From Mxb001 sp049431945 (GTDB taxonomy: Bacteria > Actinomycetota > Actinomycetes > S36-B12): 64,000 bases of DNA. Position 1 is the first letter of the stretch; every line of letters starts with the position of its first letter. The stretch covers positions 1 to 64,000 of the forward strand of contig JBMTDJ010000003.1 of assembly GCA_049431945.1 (NCBI GenBank), written 5' to 3'. The notes below the pieces were generated by a model, which ran no database searches, was not told the DNA's origin, and worked only from the letters and a program-made list of their open reading frames with translations. Below, piece after piece: positions 45,543 to 53,139 of the stretch. The position numbers and the translations under genes are program-made.

Positions 45543-45699
45543 CCTAGACCGCGCCGCCGACGTGCTGCTTGGTTCATCCCCCCTCAATCGCGACGACCCG
45601 TCATCACCCTCACGGGTTTGCGCGCCCCCGGCACAGGAGCCGCCCGAGTCGTTGCCCGAATCACGGAAACCCTGAGCCGGGTGGACATCCGTTGGTGGG

Positions 45700-46554
45700 C
45701 TAGCGCAAGGAGTCGATCGCTTCCACCAGGGCGTCGGGTGCTTCCCAGTTGACCATGTGTCCCGCTCCTTCGACCCACACCATGGTGGCGCCCTCAATCG
45801 AGGTCGAGAGCCGCTCGGATTGCCATGGCGGGGCCGTACTGTCCTTGCGGCCGCAGATCACGATGGTGGGCTTCTTGATCTGATCGAGGCGGTCACCACG
45901 ATCCTCATCGCCGAATGCCTGCAGAATGGGCACGAGAGACTTCAGATCCTGGGCCTTGAAGATCTCCACGAACATCGACAGGGCGGCAGGATCGGGATTG
46001 TCTCCATAGATGGACTTCGAGAAGGCCTTCGCCACCAACCCGCTCGACAGCATGCTCTTCAAGATGCCGCTCTTGATCATCGGGATCTGCGCCTTGTTCT
46101 GCATCGACCCCTTCGTGATGCTGCCCGAGAAGGTCGCAAAGAGGATCACGGCCTTAACGCGATCAGCAAGACCTGGGACGTCGAGAAGGCCCGCGATCGC
46201 GACGAAGCCCCCCATGGAATGCCCGACGAGGATGGCATCGTGGATGTCGAGCTGCTCGAGAATGGCGAGGTAGTCGCCGGCCATCTGCAGCGATCCGACT
46301 CCGTCGGTGCCGATGGTGGATTTCCCGTGACCTCGCTGATCGAAGGTGATCACGCGATACCCCTTGGCAACGAGCATCTCGGCGACGACGTTCCACTCGA
46401 GCATCGTGAGCCCGAAGCCGTGAGCCAAGAAGACGGTCGGGCCAGAACCCGCGACTCTCACCCGCAGGCGAGTGCCATCCGGTCGCTCGACCCAGGTCTC
46501 GTCACCCACCGGGTCCTTGCGCAGTTCCTCGAGCGTGTACTCGCGTGATGCCAT
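45700..46554 (-). CDS. alpha/beta hydrolase
   Basis: A protein of 284 aa with a complete catalytic triad: Ser113 in GHSMGG, Asp238 in CGRKDST and His266 in GAGHMVNWE. The oxyanion region is AHGFG and the strand 4 turn is FDQRGHGKS. No signal peptide, so it is cytoplasmic. The ATG at 46554 has GAGAGGAG about 5 nt upstream and starts 11 bp after the TetR stop, so the two form an operon. The natural substrate is unknown; a lipid ester or ring-cleavage product are family possibilities. The 157 bp between its stop and the previous gene show only a weak 6-bp stem. Confidence 0.88.
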   Translation of the reverse strand: MASREYTLEELRKDPVGDETWVERPDGTRLRVRVAGSGPTVFLAHGFGLTMLEWNVVAEMLVAKGYRVITFDQRGHGKSTIGTDGVGSLQMAGDYLAILEQLDIHDAILVGHSMGGFVAIAGLLDVPGLADRVKAVILFATFSGSITKGSMQNKAQIPMIKSGILKSMLSSGLVAKAFSKSIYGDNPDPAALSMFVEIFKAQDLKSLVPILQAFGDEDRGDRLDQIKKPTIVICGRKDSTAPPWQSERLSTSIEGATMVWVEGAGHMVNWEAPDALVEAIDSLR

Positions 46555-46565
46555 GACAACTCCTC

Positions 46566-47171
46566 TCAGTTTTGCCCTGGACAAGCGGCGGATGGGCTTG
46601 GCGAACTGATCATGCGAATGGCCAGGTCGGCGTTATGGCGAGCGACGCTCACCTTGTCCGGGTCCACGCTGGGATCGAACCATCGGATGAGATCGATGCC
46701 GAGAGCCAGCAGGGAATGGGTCGTACGATGCAAATCGGCTACCTCGAAGGCTCCTGCTCGAATTCCCGCCTCGAGGGCAGTACGCATGAGCCGATGGAAT
46801 TCACGCCGCTGGGCGACCACCACGGCCCGGTGCTCCGGAGTGAGGGCATGCATCTCGTACTGCGTCACACGAGCCGCCTGAATGTTCTCGAGGTGCCAAA
46901 GGCTGAACTCCATCACCATCGCGTGGACGCGACTCACCGGATCGCCGTGCGAGTCGTAGACACCCTGGAGGTGCACCAGGGCGCTGCGCTGGGTTCGTTC
47001 ACTGATGGCGAAGAGGAGTTCTTCCTTCGAGGAATGGTGCACGTAGACGGCAGCCGGACTCCGGTCCGCCTTCGCCGCAATGTCACGGGTCCGGGATCCG
47101 CCATAACCGTGCTCCGCGAACACCTCGATCGCGGCATCGAAGAGCCGTCGCTGCGCTTTCGTCAGTTCCAC
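46566..47171 (-). CDS. TetR family transcriptional regulator
   Basis: A protein of 201 aa. The N-terminal helix-turn-helix is LFDAAIEVFAEHGYGGSRTRDIAAKADRSPAAVYVHHSSKEELL, and a helical ligand domain (about 70-190) follows, resembling the TetR_C type of lipid-metabolism regulators. The GTG at 47171 has GAGGAG 5 nt upstream and is preferred over the GTG at 47177, which overlaps that site. A perfect 9-bp inverted repeat 30 bp upstream is the likely operator, so autoregulation together with the hydrolase is inferred. Confidence 0.9.
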   Translation of the reverse strand: MELTKAQRRLFDAAIEVFAEHGYGGSRTRDIAAKADRSPAAVYVHHSSKEELLFAISERTQRSALVHLQGVYDSHGDPVSRVHAMVMEFSLWHLENIQAARVTQYEMHALTPEHRAVVVAQRREFHRLMRTALEAGIRAGAFEVADLHRTTHSLLALGIDLIRWFDPSVDPDKVSVARHNADLAIRMISSPSPSAACPGQN

Positions 47172-47188
47172 CTTCACTCCTCGACAGG

Positions 47189-47235
47189 TGCCTCCTGCGC
47201 GTCACCTAAGCGCATGCTTAGGTGTTCAGGAGGCA
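47189..47235. promoter_or_regulatory. nested inverted repeat, probable TetR operator
   Basis: The inner palindrome at 47203-47224 is CACCTAAGC-gcat-GCTTAGGTG, with perfect 9-bp arms. It is flanked by a second perfect pair, TGCCTCCTG (47189-47197) and CAGGAGGCA (47227-47235). The whole can form an 18-bp stem with an asymmetric 5/2-nt internal loop. It lies just upstream of the TetR-hydrolase operon, the expected place for a TetR dimer site. Confidence 0.8.
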
Positions 47236-47317
47236 TTTTGGGCATGTTGAGAAGCACATGGGCCACACCAATGGACTCACGTCACAGGAATCACATCGCT
47301 CCCCGGGATCGCGGGAG

Positions 47318-48415
47318 CTAGGCGGGCACGACGACCTGGCGCAGCGCCGCCCCTTCGCGCAAGCGGTCCATGGCGACGTTGATCTCCTCGAGCGGGAGCT
47401 CGTCGGAGACAAGTCGCTCGACGGGCAGGCGACCTTCGCGCCACATGCACTCGAACAGGGGGATATCGCGGGCGGGCACGGCGGAGCCGAGATAGCTGCC
47501 CACAATGCGACGTCCCTCTGCGACGAGCGCGAGCGGCGAGATGCCAGCGATGGCGCCCGCGGGTGGGAGCCCGACGCTCACGGTCGTGCCCCCCGGATTC
47601 GTGAGCGAGATCGCGGTCTCAAAGGCAGGCACTGCCCCCGCTGCCTCGATCACCAGATCTGCGCCGAGGCCATCGATCTCGTCTGGCGACACCGCGGCAT
47701 CAGCCCCACAGTTCAGAGCGGCCGCACGCTTGCTCGCGATGGGATCAACCCCCACCACACGCACATCCGCGTGGCCTGACGCCACGAGCACTGCTGCGAG
47801 TCCGACCCCACCAAGGCCCACGACGGCGACTGTGGTTCCGGGCCGTGGGGGTGCGACGTTGACGACAGCTCCGCCTCCCGTCAGGACCGCGCAGCCCAGA
47901 AGCGCGGCCACCGCCGGGGGCACGTCAGATCCCACCGGCACCACCGAGCGTTCGTCGACCACCGCGTAGTCGGCAAACACCGAGGCACCCAGATGGTGGT
48001 GGATCCGGCCATCGCTCCCACGGAGCCTCGATCCTCCGGAGACGAGCTCACCAGCCGAGTTGGCCGTGCTGCCCGGGATGCACGGGCGGACTCCATCCGT
48101 CGCGCACCCGTCGCAATCCCCGCATCGAGGAAGGAACGTGATGGCGACGCGCTGTCCCACCGCCATGGTGGCGCCGTCGCCGCATGCATCGACGACGCCT
48201 GCCCCTTCGTGTCCGAGCAGCATGGGCACCGGCCTTGGCCGGCCCCCATCCACGACCGAGAGGTCCGAATGGCAGACGCCGGCTGCCTCCAGGCGAACCC
48301 TCACTTCACCAGGTCCAGGCTCATCGAGATCTAGTTCGCGGATGACCAGGGGCCTGCTGATTGCGTAGGGAGGCTCAGCGCCGACGCGTTCGAGCACCGC
48401 CCCGCGAATCCTCAT
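47318..48415 (-). CDS. zinc-dependent alcohol dehydrogenase (MDR family)
   Basis: A protein of 365 aa. Catalytic zinc ligands are in AAGVCHSDLSVV and LLGHEGAGVV. Structural zinc is bound by four Cys in RCGDCDGCATDGVRPC. The NAD(P)-binding loop is GLGGVGLAAVLVA. Layout and length fit the class III/aryl-alcohol branch. The ATG at 48415 overlaps the thioesterase stop by 4 bp (ATGA). The substrate is unknown; co-expression with an acyl-CoA thioesterase suggests an acyl or aromatic compound. Confidence 0.9.
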   Translation of the reverse strand: MRIRGAVLERVGAEPPYAISRPLVIRELDLDEPGPGEVRVRLEAAGVCHSDLSVVDGGRPRPVPMLLGHEGAGVVDACGDGATMAVGQRVAITFLPRCGDCDGCATDGVRPCIPGSTANSAGELVSGGSRLRGSDGRIHHHLGASVFADYAVVDERSVVPVGSDVPPAVAALLGCAVLTGGGAVVNVAPPRPGTTVAVVGLGGVGLAAVLVASGHADVRVVGVDPIASKRAAALNCGADAAVSPDEIDGLGADLVIEAAGAVPAFETAISLTNPGGTTVSVGLPPAGAIAGISPLALVAEGRRIVGSYLGSAVPARDIPLFECMWREGRLPVERLVSDELPLEEINVAMDRLREGAALRQVVVPA

Positions 48416-48876
48416 TCGCTGAACTCCGCGATGGATGCCATCGCCGCTTTGAGGGGCTCGGGGATCGCGCACGCAAGGCCCGTCGCCCTGTCGACATACA
48501 CGTGCACCCAGTGAGCCACGGCGGCGGCAGGGGCGTCGGCTGAGGGGTGGCCGCCCTCGAAGACCCCGAGTGCATAGGTGACGCTTGACCGGCCCAGACG
48601 TTCGATCCTGAAGCCGATCGTGATGGGACCGGGGAATGACACTGGCCGGAGGAACCTGCACCCTGATTCGGCCACGACACCTATGGCTTCCATCTGCTCG
48701 AAGGGAACCGCGAGGTGCTCGGAAATCCAAGAGTTGATGGCGGCATCGAAGTAGGCGTAGTACACCGCGTTGTTGACATGCCCGTACATGTCGTTGTCTG
48801 CCCAGCGTGTAGTGACCAGGTGTCTCACCGGAAAATCGCGAAGTACCGCGCCCTCAACCGCCGCCATGGGCCCCAT
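48412..48876 (-). CDS. 4HBT-type acyl-CoA thioesterase
   Basis: A hotdog-fold protein of 154 aa. The family block is TTRWADNDMYGHVNNAVYYAYFDAAINSW, with the catalytic Asp/Asn-His region, followed by ESGCRFLRPVSFPGPITIGFRIERLG. The preferred start is the ATG at 48876 with GGAGG 11 nt upstream; a GTG at 48894 and an ATG at 48867 are alternatives. It is coupled to the alcohol dehydrogenase gene. Confidence 0.88.
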   Translation of the reverse strand: MGPMAAVEGAVLRDFPVRHLVTTRWADNDMYGHVNNAVYYAYFDAAINSWISEHLAVPFEQMEAIGVVAESGCRFLRPVSFPGPITIGFRIERLGRSSVTYALGVFEGGHPSADAPAAAVAHWVHVYVDRATGLACAIPEPLKAAMASIAEFSE

Positions 48877-48941
48877 TGTGATGCGGTCCTCCACTGGATG
48901 TCACGAGCCTGCACCTCGCCGCGCCCAACTCCGCGGTTCTG

Positions 48942-49781
48942 TCAGGCCTTGACCTTGACGGCGCCCACGAGTTGCTGCTCGGTGAAGCCTCCCTCGATGA
49001 CGCCCTGAGTCGCGTAGCGGTACAGAACCACGGAGAACACGCCGCGGATGGCGGTGAGCACGAGTCCGGCAATGACGAGCACGACGAGCCCGACGACGGC
49101 GAGCGGCACGCCTACGGCCCACGCGCCGATCGTGGACAGCACGACTCCGCCGGCGAGGGCCAGGATCGCCGGAAGGACTGCGACGAGACCGATGAGTCCC
49201 CCGATGCGTACGCCGCCGGAGAGCTGCGTACCCCAGCGCTGCTTGAAGGTCGAGGCCGACTTCTTGATGGCGTCGATCATGCCGAGATCGTCCAGCATCA
49301 TCGCGGGCATCACGAAGAAGGTGATGAGCTGCCACATCACGTCGGCCGCTGCCGCCAAGACGTTGCGGAAGATCACCGACACGATGCCGCCGCTGTTGTT
49401 GCCGCGCAGCGCCGCGATAAGGGCACCAACGACCGCACTCACGAAGGCCCATCGAGCAAGACGCCCCAGGCGCCCCATCGCCGTGCCGAGGCCGTGACCG
49501 AGGGAGGACTCACCGCCCTCGAGCTCGGCTGCCGCGCTCACGGTGAGGCCAGCCTGCACGATCGAGTTGACCAAGGCGAGGAGGTACACACCGACGGCGA
49601 CGAGCGCCCAGCCGATCCAGTTCTGGTTGCTCGCGATGAAGAGGACCCCGGGTACGACCACGACGAACGGGATTACGGCAAGGGCGATGCCCACCACGGG
49701 GTACGCGAGCAGGTAGCGGTTGTCCTTGAGGACAGCCCAGGACTGTCGAGTGAGCGCGCGGCTGTCCGACCAGGAGCCCAT
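48942..49781 (-). CDS. polytopic membrane protein (DUF6159-like)
   Basis: A protein of 279 aa with about six hydrophobic helices. It opens with a soluble SWAVLKDNRYLLAYPVVG motif, then has MPAMMLDDLGMIDAIKKSASTFKQRWG in the middle, typical of this family of glycerophosphoryl-like membrane proteins. It ends in a soluble EGGFTEQQLVGAVKVKA. Function unknown. It starts 2 bp after the YeaQ-type gene, so the two form an operon. Confidence 0.8.
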   Translation of the reverse strand: MGSWSDSRALTRQSWAVLKDNRYLLAYPVVGIALAVIPFVVVVPGVLFIASNQNWIGWALVAVGVYLLALVNSIVQAGLTVSAAAELEGGESSLGHGLGTAMGRLGRLARWAFVSAVVGALIAALRGNNSGGIVSVIFRNVLAAAADVMWQLITFFVMPAMMLDDLGMIDAIKKSASTFKQRWGTQLSGGVRIGGLIGLVAVLPAILALAGGVVLSTIGAWAVGVPLAVVGLVVLVIAGLVLTAIRGVFSVVLYRYATQGVIEGGFTEQQLVGAVKVKA

Positions 49782-49783
49782 GA

Positions 49784-50050
49784 CTACGCAGAACTCTTGC
49801 GGAAGAGCGCTGCCACGATCGCCACGAGGACGGTGGCCACGAGGATCTGGATGATGAGCGTGAGCCAGCTGAATCCCCACACCTGGCCGAAGAACTGCAC
49901 GCCGATCCACGTGCCGATCGCCGCGCCGACGATGCCGCAGATGATCGTCATGAGGCACCCGATCGGCTGCATGCTCGGCACGAGGAGCCGAGCGATGACG
50001 CCGATAACGATGCCCACGCCCAGGATGCTGAAGAAGCCCGTCATTTCCAT
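49784..50050 (-). CDS. GlsB/YeaQ/YmgE family stress-response membrane protein
   Basis: A protein of 88 aa with three hydrophobic segments. The family signature is GVIARLLVPSMQPIGCLMTIICGIVGAAIGTWIG. Relatives are stress-induced inner-membrane proteins of unknown mechanism. It is co-directional with and nearly abutting the DUF6159-like gene. Confidence 0.92.
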   Translation of the reverse strand: MEMTGFFSILGVGIVIGVIARLLVPSMQPIGCLMTIICGIVGAAIGTWIGVQFFGQVWGFSWLTLIIQILVATVLVAIVAALFRKSSA

Positions 50051-50090
50051 GGGGGGACTATGGCATGCCAGCGGCCGCTCGCGCCTGACT

Positions 50091-51095
50091 TCAGGGCGTG
50101 TCGCCCAGCCGCGATAGCGCCACGATGCGTGAGAGGGCTCGCCTGTACTTCTTGCGGTACCCGCCGCGGAGCATCTCCTCTGAGAAGATCCGGTCCACCG
50201 GGACGCCGGAGGCTCGGACGGGGATGTCGCGGTCGTACAGCCGGTCCACGAGAACGACAGTGCGCAGAGCCTCTACCTGGTCGGTAAGGGTGTGAACATC
50301 GGTGAAGTAGGCGGCATCGACACCGTCGACCAGCGCGGAGTACTTGGACGGGTGGACCCTCCCCAGGTGCCTCTGGAGATCGCGCCAATCATCGACGACA
50401 GCCCCACCATCGGCAGCCGCCAATCGCGCAATCGCGTCCTCGTCCAGCGGATCGGGAGCGACCGGAGCTCCTCGGTGCCGGTAGTCCTCGCCTTCGATGC
50501 GAATGACATCGAAGTGCGCCGACAGCCCCTGGATCTCGCGCAGGAAATCCTCCGCCGCGAACCGCTCCTCGCCCAGCCTCTCCGGCAGGGTGTTGGAGGT
50601 GGCCGCCAACTTCACGCCACCCTCGACCAGCCGGCCCAGCAGGGTCGACATGAGGACGGTGTCGCCGGGATCGTCGAGTTCGAACTCATCGATGCAGACG
50701 AGTCGGAATGCAGACAGCCGCTCGACGGCCTGGGCGAATCCGAGGGCCCCGACCAGGTTCGTGTACTCGACGAAGGTGCCGTAGGCGCGCGGCTCGGGGG
50801 CGACGTGCCATAGGGAAGCGAGGAGGTGGGTCTTGCCCACGCCGAAGCCTCCATCGAGATAGACCCCGGCGCGCTGCTCCGGTGCCGCCGCTTTGCGCCA
50901 CCGGCGCGCTGGACGCTCACCTAGGCGCGAAGCGAATGCCTCGAGCGCTGCTACCGCAGCAGCCTGCGTCGGCTCGGCCGGATCGGGTCGATACGTGGAG
51001 AAGCGCACCTCCACGAAGTGAGGTGGCGGCACGAGGTCCGCGAGCAGTCGGTCGACCGGGACCTGCGGGTTGCGGTCCACGAGGCGTCCGGGCAC
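50091..51095 (-). CDS. zapE: cell division protein ZapE (AFG1-like ATPase)
   Basis: A P-loop ATPase of 334 aa. Walker A is GGFGVGKTHLLASLWH and Walker B is RLVCIDEFELDDPGDT. Sensor and C-terminal family marks are AATSNTLPERLGEERFAAEDF and RVHPSKYSALVDGVDAAYFTDV. ZapE relatives modulate the Z ring or membrane-protein turnover. The GTG at 51095 best matches family N-termini (RLVDRNPQVPVDRLLADLVPPPHF). It is divergent from the DNA ligase gene with only 43 bp between them. Confidence 0.88.
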   Translation of the reverse strand: MPGRLVDRNPQVPVDRLLADLVPPPHFVEVRFSTYRPDPAEPTQAAAVAALEAFASRLGERPARRWRKAAAPEQRAGVYLDGGFGVGKTHLLASLWHVAPEPRAYGTFVEYTNLVGALGFAQAVERLSAFRLVCIDEFELDDPGDTVLMSTLLGRLVEGGVKLAATSNTLPERLGEERFAAEDFLREIQGLSAHFDVIRIEGEDYRHRGAPVAPDPLDEDAIARLAAADGGAVVDDWRDLQRHLGRVHPSKYSALVDGVDAAYFTDVHTLTDQVEALRTVVLVDRLYDRDIPVRASGVPVDRIFSEEMLRGGYRKKYRRALSRIVALSRLGDTP

Positions 51096-51138
51096 CTGCC
51101 GGATGCTACGCGGCGAGCAGCCGTGCCACCATCCGTGC

Positions 51139-52218
51139 ATGTCGACTCACCTGGATCTCCCGGTGGAGCCCCCTGTCGCACCGATGCTCGCCGCACCCGG
51201 GGGCGACACGGTACCGACGGATCCCGACCTCGCATTCGAGCCCAAGTGGGATGGCTTCCGGGCGATCGTCTTCCGCTCCGCAGATCGGGTCGTCATCCAG
51301 GGCCGTGGCGGCGACGACCTTGCCTATGCCTTCCCCGAGGTGGTTGATGCCATACGCCGCGAACTCCCCGACCGCGTCGTGGTCGATGGGGAACTGATCG
51401 TGATTCAGGACGGACGACTGGAATTCAGCGTGCTGGGTTCGCGTCTGCGACCCCGCACCGACGCACGCACCATCCAGCGGCTCGCGGATCAGCATCCGGC
51501 AACCCTCGTCGTATTCGATCTGCTCGCACTGGGCGATGACGTATTCATGGATCGCCCCTATGCCCAACGCCGGGACTCGCTTGAGGCCCTGGTGTCGACG
51601 GAAGCCGCGATCCGCATCACGCCGATGACCCGTGACCGCACCATCGCCGCGCGTTGGTTTGAAGAGTTCGAGGGTGGGGGCCTCGATGGTCTCATCGTCA
51701 AGGATGTCGACTCGACGTACCAGCCGGGCAAGCGGGTCATGCGCAAGATCAAACATCGGCGCACGCTGGACGCTGTCGTAGCCGGTTGGCGACCGCACGC
51801 CAAAGAGCCCGATCAGGTCGCATCCTTGCTGCTCGGCCTCTACGACGACGAGGGTCGACTCCACCACATCGGCGCGGCCTCAGGGCTGTCGGCGGCGCTG
51901 CGGCGTGAACTCACCGAGGACCTGCGCCCCTTGCTTCTCGACGGGGATGCGGTGCACCCGTGGCGCGATGAGACTTCCACGGCCCGGCGACCGGGCGGCG
52001 CGAATCGGTGGAACCGCGGCCGCGAGCAGACCTGGCACGCGCTTCGGCCCGATCGCGTCGCCGAAGTGACCTACGACCAGTTCGAGGGTGATCGCCTGCG
52101 ACACGTGGCGGCCTGGCAGCGCTGGCGCCCCGATCGATCCCCGCAGTCGTGCACCTACGCCCAGGCTCCCGAATTGGAGGCCATTGACGTGGACGCGGTC
52201 CTGCACGGTGAATTCTGA
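51139..52218 (+). CDS. ligC: ATP-dependent DNA ligase (LigC type)
   Basis: A protein of 359 aa with the nucleotidyltransferase domain first: EPKWDGFRAIV places the adenylated Lys at residue 36, then DGELIV (83-88), VVFDLLALG, GLDGLIVKDVDSTYQPGKR and MRKIKHRRTLDAVVAG. A C-terminal OB domain follows. This matches the stand-alone repair ligases that partner LigD-type polymerases. The ATG at 51139 is preferred; an open extension overlaps zapE. No Ku gene is in the window. Confidence 0.9.
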   Translation: MSTHLDLPVEPPVAPMLAAPGGDTVPTDPDLAFEPKWDGFRAIVFRSADRVVIQGRGGDDLAYAFPEVVDAIRRELPDRVVVDGELIVIQDGRLEFSVLGSRLRPRTDARTIQRLADQHPATLVVFDLLALGDDVFMDRPYAQRRDSLEALVSTEAAIRITPMTRDRTIAARWFEEFEGGGLDGLIVKDVDSTYQPGKRVMRKIKHRRTLDAVVAGWRPHAKEPDQVASLLLGLYDDEGRLHHIGAASGLSAALRRELTEDLRPLLLDGDAVHPWRDETSTARRPGGANRWNRGREQTWHALRPDRVAEVTYDQFEGDRLRHVAAWQRWRPDRSPQSCTYAQAPELEAIDVDAVLHGEF

Positions 52219-52349
52219 GGATCGCCTCGGGATTGTCAGGATCCTGTGAGGAACTCCTGGGAAGGCCCTTGCAGACGTGCAATCGAACCTGTGGGCGTGT
52301 GAGCCTGGGGGCAGCGATGCGATCCGCGCATCCGGGGAGGAGTCCCACC

Positions 52350-53048
52350 ATGGGAACCAAGCGCACTCTCGCTGCGACAGCGGCCGTATTGCTCATCGGC
52401 ACCGGGGCCGTCGCTGCTTCGGCGACCGCCGCCCAGGCCCGCCCGGGGCAGCATCCCGGCAAGGGTCCGGGAATCGGCATTGGCCAGGGTGTCGGCCAGG
52501 GCCTTAAGGAAGGCAAGGGCCTGGTCAAGGATCGATGGCTTGAGCGCCGCGTCGATCGCACGGTGACGGACGAGGCCAAGACAGCACTGAAGACCGCGCT
52601 CGCCTCCGCCAAGGCGGCCCTTCGCGACGCCATCGATGTCGCCGGCGACGATAAGGCGGCGCGCGAGGCTGCGCGCGCCGATTTTGCCGATGCCGTGGCA
52701 GCAGCTGTTCTGGCCTTTGATGCCGCGACGCTGCCGGCAGACGAGCTGGACGCGGTGACGGACTACCGCGGTGCAATGGCTGACGCGACGGAGACTCTCC
52801 GGGCCTCGGTGTCGGCCGCCCACACGACGTTCAAGAGTGCGACGGCCGAGGCGCAGGCCGCACTCAAGGAGGCCCTCGCAGCATCGACATCGCGCGATGA
52901 GCGCCGCGCCGCCTGGGAGGCTTACCGTACGGCCATCGAGCCGGCCCGTGAGGCCCAGAAGTCCGCGGTCAAGGCCGCGGCAGACACCTTCCGCACTTCC
53001 GTAGAGACCGCTCGGGACGCTCTGGAAGCGGCACTTCCCTCCAGCTAG
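52350..53048 (+). CDS. secreted Ala-rich helical protein
   Basis: A protein of 232 aa with a Sec signal peptide (residues about 1-30, cleavage after AAQA). A Gly-rich basic segment with GQGVGQG-type repeats (31-60) leads into a long alpha-helical domain (70-232) built of Ala-rich heptad-like units: ALKTALASAKAALRDAI, FADAVAAAVLAFDAATL and AEAQAALKEALA. It contains no Cys. I recognise no family; it could be a secreted coiled-coil or surface-layer-associated protein. A very strong GGGGAGGAG site sits 7 nt before the ATG, which suggests high expression. Confidence 0.72.
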   Translation: MGTKRTLAATAAVLLIGTGAVAASATAAQARPGQHPGKGPGIGIGQGVGQGLKEGKGLVKDRWLERRVDRTVTDEAKTALKTALASAKAALRDAIDVAGDDKAAREAARADFADAVAAAVLAFDAATLPADELDAVTDYRGAMADATETLRASVSAAHTTFKSATAEAQAALKEALAASTSRDERRAAWEAYRTAIEPAREAQKSAVKAAADTFRTSVETARDALEAALPSS

Positions 53049-53060
53049 ACCGTCAGCGTT

Positions 53061-53076
53061 CTGTCCCGAGGGACAG
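53061..53076. promoter_or_regulatory. short inverted repeat after secreted-protein gene
   Basis: CTGTCCC and GGGACAG are separated by 2 nt, or form 6-bp arms with a CGAG tetraloop. It lies 12 bp after the stop of the secreted protein gene. It may be a weak transcript end or an operator for the following gene. No T-run follows. Confidence 0.4.
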
Positions 53077-53092
53077 GGCCGTGGCTGATCGT

Positions 53093-53132
53093 CTCCCGTG
53101 CGTGGGACGATTCCCCCCACCACGCACGGGAG
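53093..53132 (+). promoter_or_regulatory. 13-bp hairpin that includes the ALDH Shine-Dalgarno
   Basis: The arm CTCCCGTGCGTGG (53093-53105) pairs perfectly with CCACGCACGGGAG (53120-53132) around a 14-nt loop. The 3' arm contains most of the GGGAGG ribosome site (53128-53133) of the aldehyde dehydrogenase gene, so the folded mRNA would block initiation. As DNA it could equally be a dyad operator. Confidence 0.75.
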
Positions 53133-53139
53133 GTCAGTC

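Noticed and set aside
45596..45617. Possible terminator hairpin after the tRNA-linked gene
   Set aside because: Only a 6-bp stem (ACCCGT/ACGGGT) with a 10-nt loop and two or three T; too weak to annotate.
52250..52285. ECF-type promoter (GGAACT ... CGTG) and TTGCA-N4-TGCAA dyad before the secreted protein
   Set aside because: Spacing and -10 element do not fit a known consensus; the dyad is short enough to be chance.
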